Source of the DNA: GCA-002700125 sp964434385 | GTDB lineage: Bacteria > Chloroflexota > Dehalococcoidia > Lucifugimonadales > Lucifugimonadaceae | Assembly (NCBI GenBank): GCA_964434385.1 | Contig: CAYSUW010000005.1 | Location: 16,024 to 80,023 of the forward strand | Direction: 5' to 3' | DNA length: 64,000 nt | In this document: piece by piece, positions 60,226-64,000 of the stretch | Numbering within the stretch: the stretch's first letter is position 1 | Layout: each line of letters begins with the position of its first letter | Position numbers and translations under genes: made by a program | The notes under the pieces: generated by a model | What the model was told of the DNA's origin: nothing | The model's input: the letters and a program-made list of their open reading frames with translations, nothing else | The model's database searches: none

Positions 60226-60783
60226 TTAACTTTCAAAAGTAATTTGTGGATCTAGATTTTTAGTAAGAACATTTATTGAATCAGATAATGTTTTTTTTAA
60301 TTTTGTGTCAATTATTTCACCATTTGAAGATATTTTATTTTCAATGTTTGGCACTAAAATTTTAGGTTGATTCATAATTTTCATTCCTAAGTGAAAAATT
60401 ATCTGATTTAAATTTGTGTAACTTAACAGCCCTCCTGATATTCCAGGTGTCGCACAGATTACTAAACCATATTTTTTGTTCAAACAATTAGGTGGCCTTG
60501 ATAGCCAATCAATGATATTTTTTATTACTCCCGAGTAAGATGAATTATAAGTAGGAGTAGAAAAAATAATTAAATCAGATTCTTGTACATTATTTCTAAG
60601 TGTTTTGACTGAACTAGGCATTCCTATATCTTCAACATCTTGATTATACAATGGAATATCATTAATATTTTCTATTTTTGCATTCCATTTCATTTTTTCA
60701 TTTAAACTTTCTAGAATGATTGATAGGAGAGTTCTATTCCATGAGTTATCCCTTAAACTTCCACAAATTCCTGAGATTTTCAT
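60226..60783 (-). CDS. NADPH-dependent FMN reductase-like flavoprotein
   Basis: 185-residue flavodoxin-fold protein. GICGSLRDNSWNRTLLSIIL (5-24) is the phosphate-binding loop, IIFSTPTYNSSYSGVIKNIIDW near 73-94 the FMN ring site, and CATPGISGG the third loop. It is related to SsuE/azoreductases and may supply reduced flavin. It starts at the ATG at 60783 and is followed by the sugar dehydrogenase gene. Confidence 0.9.
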   Translation of the reverse strand: MKISGICGSLRDNSWNRTLLSIILESLNEKMKWNAKIENINDIPLYNQDVEDIGMPSSVKTLRNNVQESDLIIFSTPTYNSSYSGVIKNIIDWLSRPPNCLNKKYGLVICATPGISGGLLSYTNLNQIIFHLGMKIMNQPKILVPNIENKISSNGEIIDTKLKKTLSDSINVLTKNLDPQITFES

Positions 60784-60853
60784 ATTTTCAATTCCTTAAT
60801 AATTTTCTTGAGTGTTTTATAATTAATATAAATATTAAGTTTATAATATAGAT

Positions 60854-61954
60854 TTGAGATTTTTAATATTACTTTCGTCATTTCTTTTTCTATCTTGTAG
60901 TGTTTTATTTAATTCATCTGAAAATAATGCTTGTGATCAAAACCCTGATTTGGTTACAAAATATTTTTGTGAAGAAGAATATTTAAAATCTTTTTTAGCT
61001 TCTGATTTTTTAAAGATTGATATTATTGCTGATCCAAATGATCGTGTATATAAATATTTTAATAATTCCTCGTCAGATATCGCACAACGTATTTGCTGGA
61101 TCCTGAAGGAATTGAATATGTTGAACATGAAGAGAAATATTATGAGTTTTGTAATGATTACATTACAGATCAAGACTCAGAAAAATATAATTTTAAATTA
61201 CTTGATTTCTGAAGGTTATTGGAGAACAGTAAGAGAAAAATATTGGAGTATGCATATATTAAAAGATATAAATTATTTACCTTTATTACTTGAATATGGC
61301 TATTATTTAGACTCAATAAATGATGTTTTGGTTTTTATAATCAATGATGACACTTTATTCTCAATAGAAAGAGGAGTGGATCCAGACTTAGTTTTTGAAC
61401 ATTTGGGTATTAAAAAGAAAGAATTACTTAAAACTACTCTAAGAGATCATTTAATAAAACCTCTTGTACTAGAAGATAGATTGTCAGAAGCTTTCATGAT
61501 TTTATATTTAACTGAGGGTCGAGATTATGCTTTACCTAAAGCTATCTTTGCTTATGAAAATGATAAGATAATTGATTTTCGAATATTTGATGCTGAGAAG
61601 TGTGAATTGTTTAAGAGTAGGGAGTATTTATTAAAAAGTATTTTAGAGAGAAATAAGGATCAATGTTGGAAGGATACTTCAGACTATTTTAATAATGAAA
61701 ATTTAGAAATAAAAAAAAGATATAGATTAGAAAAAGAATTAGGCTTGAAGAAGAATTTTATAAATTATAATGTGTCAATTTTTGAATTAGAAAATAAAAT
61801 CACTTCTTTCTATATTAATGAGTTGATCAAGATAGGATCGATTGATAAAAGTTTCTACAATTTAATCTTTGATAATTACATAATTATTTGTGAGAAGAAA
61901 GAAATGTGTGATTACACTAAACAAGTAATTGATGTTAAGGGAGATTCAGCATAG
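60854..61954 (+). CDS. Hypothetical lipoprotein with two compensating frameshifts
   Basis: 366 residues from TTG at 60854. A short signal peptide ends in lipobox FLSC (about 12-15). The rest is alpha-helical with no recognised family. Between a TTT at 61092-61094 and a TTT at 61206-61208 the open frame reads basic residues with many G/C third positions. The other frame reads PEGIEYVEHEEKYYEFCNDY with almost all A/T third positions, like the rest of the gene. So the true coding frame appears shifted for about 112 bases, with one base lost and one gained. The annotated product is probably wrong over roughly 38 residues. Confidence 0.65.
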   Translation: MRFLILLSSFLFLSCSVLFNSSENNACDQNPDLVTKYFCEEEYLKSFLASDFLKIDIIADPNDRVYKYFNNSSSDIAQRICWILKELNMLNMKRNIMSFVMITLQIKTQKNIILNYLISEGYWRTVREKYWSMHILKDINYLPLLLEYGYYLDSINDVLVFIINDDTLFSIERGVDPDLVFEHLGIKKKELLKTTLRDHLIKPLVLEDRLSEAFMILYLTEGRDYALPKAIFAYENDKIIDFRIFDAEKCELFKSREYLLKSILERNKDQCWKDTSDYFNNENLEIKKRYRLEKELGLKKNFINYNVSIFELENKITSFYINELIKIGSIDKSFYNLIFDNYIIICEKKEMCDYTKQVIDVKGDSA

Positions 61955-61964
61955 ATAAAAAATC

Positions 61965-62038
61965 GGGATAACTCGAGAGACCTTTTTCATTATGGAGTAA
62001 ACATGATGATTGGTCTGGATTCTCATCCGAGTTATCCC
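61965..62038. repeat. Inverted repeat, 11-bp arms with 52-base loop
   Basis: GGGATAACTCG at 61965-61975 and its exact complement CGAGTTATCCC at 62028-62038. The distance is long for an intrinsic terminator. It starts 11 bases after the lipoprotein stop. It could be a remnant of a small mobile repeat or a structured 3' region. Confidence 0.5.
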
Positions 62039-62433
62039 AATGAATTAAATATATTACAGTAATAATTTATAATTTCAAATATTAGTCTAGAGAATGCAAT
62101 AAATTTAAAATTTGTTCTGCTACTTTCTCCCCAGATTATCCCAAATTGTAGAGCCATTTGTTTCCGAGGGAATTATGATTAAAAGTTTTTTCTTGAACTG
62201 ATCTCATTTGTTTTTGAATAAATCTCAGATTGTTTAAATTCTCAAAAAAAGGATTGGGGATAACGATTAAAACACAGGAGTAATAAAATAAATAAAATTG
62301 ATATATATATTTTAAACAATATAAATAAAAAATTGTTCTTTAAACATAAATATTTATCATTCTGATAGAATTTCTTATTAGATAACTTCTAAAAAGCTAA
62401 AAACTATATAATCAGGAATCTAAATGTGCTGAG

Positions 62434-62467
62434 AAAAGTTAATTTTCGAATTTAATAATTAACTTTT
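62434..62467. promoter_or_regulatory. Hairpin upstream of the amidohydrolase gene
   Basis: AAAAGTTAATT at 62434-62444 pairs exactly with AATTAACTTTT at 62457-62467, an 11-bp stem and 12-base loop, 27 bases before the start. The stem is AT-rich and no T-run follows, so an operator or leader structure is more likely than a terminator. Confidence 0.35.
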
Positions 62468-62493
62468 GCACTCAATATCCTAAAGGAGATTAA

Positions 62494-63360
62494 TTGAAAA
62501 TAGTAGATACTCATGCTCATATTTATTCAGAAAATTATGAAAAATATCCCTTAATGGATGATCCTAAGGAAATATTAATATTTAAGGATCATCGTAAACA
62601 TTTTTTACCCAAAAAAGGAAGAGGAACAATTGAAGATTTGAAACTTGAAGTAAAACAAAATAATGTTGATAAGGTTGTTATAGTCCAAACTCATAGTGCA
62701 TATGAGCATGACAACAGTTTAACTATTGATATAGTTAGTGATAATAATGATTGGACAGTGGGAGTTTTAAATTTAGATCCTTTTGATCAGAATTCAATAA
62801 AATTGATGCAGAATTCTAGAGAATTAGGAATAAAAGGCAATAGGGTTTCAACTTTTTGGCCAAAAGATGGGAGCATTTTGCCCGAACATAAAAGATTATG
62901 GGAAGGTGCTAGAGATTTTGATTATATTATTACAGCTTTATTGAATCCAGAAAATTGCAATTCTCTTTCTGAGCTTCTTCAAATGTTTCCTGAAGTTCCA
63001 GTAGTATTAGATCATTGTGCTAATTTATATGCTTCAGATTATCCTGATTCTCAGAATTTAAAAACTGTTTTAGAATTATCAAAATTTAAAAATCTATATG
63101 CAAAACTTTCATATTTAGTAACAGGATCTGAAGAAGAATTTCCCTGCAGAGATATGTTTGATTTAACGGGAGAGATTATTAATGCTTATTCTCCTGAAAG
63201 ATGTATTTGGGGTAGTGATTTTCCAACTTCTTTGTGGATTCCTAAAGTAACTTATGGTGAACATCTAGAAATTTTTCAAGAACATCTAAATATATCAGAT
63301 GAAGAAAAACAAATGATTTTAGGCGAAAATGCATTAGAATTATGGTTTTCTAAGAACTAA
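62494..63360 (+). CDS. Amidohydrolase-2 family metal-dependent hydrolase
   Basis: 288-residue TIM barrel. The metal motif VDTHAHIYS is at 4-12, the central VVLDHCANLY near 170 holds the next metal His, and CIWGSDFPTS near 240 has the catalytic Asp; ENALELW ends the protein as usual in this family. Relatives include lactone hydrolases (LigI-type) and decarboxylases; the substrate is unknown. It starts at TTG (62494) after AAAGGAG, since no ATG precedes the first motif. Confidence 0.9.
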   Translation: MKIVDTHAHIYSENYEKYPLMDDPKEILIFKDHRKHFLPKKGRGTIEDLKLEVKQNNVDKVVIVQTHSAYEHDNSLTIDIVSDNNDWTVGVLNLDPFDQNSIKLMQNSRELGIKGNRVSTFWPKDGSILPEHKRLWEGARDFDYIITALLNPENCNSLSELLQMFPEVPVVLDHCANLYASDYPDSQNLKTVLELSKFKNLYAKLSYLVTGSEEEFPCRDMFDLTGEIINAYSPERCIWGSDFPTSLWIPKVTYGEHLEIFQEHLNISDEEKQMILGENALELWFSKN

Positions 63361-63361
63361 A

Positions 63362-63940
63362 ATGATTACTTTTTTAAATAAAATTAAATCAATGTTTTCT
63401 ACAGGATGGTCTTATTATGATCAAATTCCTGGAATATATTTTTTCAAAATATTCTTAGGATCTACCTTTGGAATTCTTGTGATAGGTCTGATTTTGTTCT
63501 TCGTATATGCAGATTTAAGTCCTAGAAATCAACCGGTTAGAACTATTATGGGTTCTTTGGAACAAGGTGATAATAGAAAGAATAAAATTGTAAATACAAA
63601 AGAAGAACATATTTATAGATTTCAAGGTAAGGAAAATGATCTTATTGTACTTAGAATGAATTTAAATCCTCATGTTTTATACGATACAGAGATATTACTA
63701 GAAAACCCTAATTCAATGTACGAGAAGATTACTGAAGAATATTATGTAGAAAAAAAATCTGGAATAATAGTTAAACAATTTTTATTAAAAAACACTGGCA
63801 CTTATACGGTTTTAGTGAAATATGATTTTGAGAAGCAACATAATTATTATGATTTTGATCTTTTTTGGTTTAATTTTGATGACTACTCAATAAAATATCC
63901 TGATTATGAACTAAGTTTAGTTTATATAAGAGACTCATAA
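63362..63940 (+). CDS. Single-span membrane protein, hypothetical
   Basis: 192 residues. One hydrophobic helix near 30-52 (IFLGSTFGILVIGLILFFVY) separates a short N-terminal part from a beta-rich soluble region with KENDLIVLRMNLNPHVLYDT and NTGTYTVLVKYDF. That pattern resembles extracytoplasmic pre-peptidase-like beta domains, but no firm family can be named. The start is 1 base after the amidohydrolase stop, so both are translated from one transcript. Confidence 0.7.
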   Translation: MITFLNKIKSMFSTGWSYYDQIPGIYFFKIFLGSTFGILVIGLILFFVYADLSPRNQPVRTIMGSLEQGDNRKNKIVNTKEEHIYRFQGKENDLIVLRMNLNPHVLYDTEILLENPNSMYEKITEEYYVEKKSGIIVKQFLLKNTGTYTVLVKYDFEKQHNYYDFDLFWFNFDDYSIKYPDYELSLVYIRDS

Positions 63941-63945
63941 ATCAA

Positions 63946-64000
63946 ATGAATCGTTATTTATTTTGGATTGTACGTTTATGTATTATAGGGATAATACTTG
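63946..64000 (+). CDS. Start of a membrane protein gene, cut by the window edge
   Basis: An ATG at 63946, 5 bases after the previous stop, opens a frame reading MNRYLFWIVRLCIIGIIL to the end of the window. The hydrophobic start suggests a membrane or exported protein of the same operon. Too short to identify. Confidence 0.5.
   Translation, partial: MNRYLFWIVRLCIIGIIL

Larger units (their letters stand above)
61955..62493. other. 540-base gap with no convincing gene
   Basis: No reading frame here has coding-like composition and a ribosome site. It contains a long-loop inverted repeat at its left edge, a short AT-rich hairpin at its right edge and three more scattered variants of a TTATCCC core (62034, 62133 and, inverted, 62256). 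No promoter can be singled out. Confidence 0.5.

Overview
The window is AT-rich (roughly 30% GC by eye) bacterial chromosome with densely packed genes. About 60 protein genes, two tRNAs and two clearly broken genes can be supported. The gene content suggests a small-genome, free-living marine bacterium. Pointers are a proteorhodopsin-type light-driven pump, a membrane pyrophosphatase, acetate activation, PQQ-type sugar dehydrogenase, several amidohydrolases and an SMP-30 lactonase. A bacterial translin-family protein, a MoaD-MoaE fusion, the NorQ/NorD-type AAA+/vWA pair and the overall gene style make a SAR202-like Chloroflexota (Dehalococcoidia) lineage my best guess. That assignment is inference; no 16S rRNA gene is present.

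1-4 kb (minus strand): rplI, dnaB, a small primosome-like gene, a DnaC/DnaI-type helicase loader and a partial SMP-30 lactonase. 4-9.3 kb: acetyl-CoA synthetase, an amidohydrolase, a SelA-fold PLP enzyme and a beta-hydroxyacid-dehydrogenase-like protein, probably catabolic. 9.3-14.3 kb (minus): Mrp and a DUF59 Fe-S factor, uvrB, yebC, rimM, khpA, rpsP. 14.4-18.8 kb (plus): moaD-moaE fusion, tRNA-Ser(GCU), miaB, nadA, nadC. 18.8-25.9 kb (minus): dtd, fmdB-like, purL, purQ, rpsU, gltX, rluD-like, lspA. 26-34 kb: threonine aldolase, rarA, coaE, then MoxR ATPase, Nudix hydrolase and a giant vWA protein. 33.9-38.4 kb (minus): a gliding-type ABC exporter with its two auxiliary membrane proteins. 38.5-43.6 kb: cysteine desulfurase, a small membrane-anchored protein, mutS, a metallo-beta-lactamase. 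43.6-52 kb: H+/Na+ pyrophosphatase, translin-like protein, thiE, rnhB, mnmA, rsfS, ndk, tsaB, tsaE, thiL. 52-54.9 kb: tautomerase, pterin dehydratase, MFS transporter, trhO.

From tRNA-Lys(CUU) at 54.93 kb onward the style changes. The stretch to about 62.5 kb is gene-poor. It carries a promoter-like direct repeat in three good copies and one degenerate copy, four very small predicted membrane proteins, an ABM-domain protein, and a blue-tuned proteorhodopsin gene interrupted by three one-base frameshifts. It also holds alaX, a frameshifted DCC thiol-oxidoreductase gene, a sugar-dehydrogenase lipoprotein, an FMN reductase, and a lipoprotein gene with two mutually compensating frameshifts. After a 540-base gap come another amidohydrolase and two membrane-anchored proteins, the last cut by the window edge.

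The most notable items are the rhodopsin gene, which keeps its pump residues, promoter, Shine-Dalgarno and terminator but is out of frame; the clustering of indels in 57-61 kb; the repeated promoter-like module with microproteins; an rnhB that seems to need a non-NTG start; and the MoaD-MoaE fusion.
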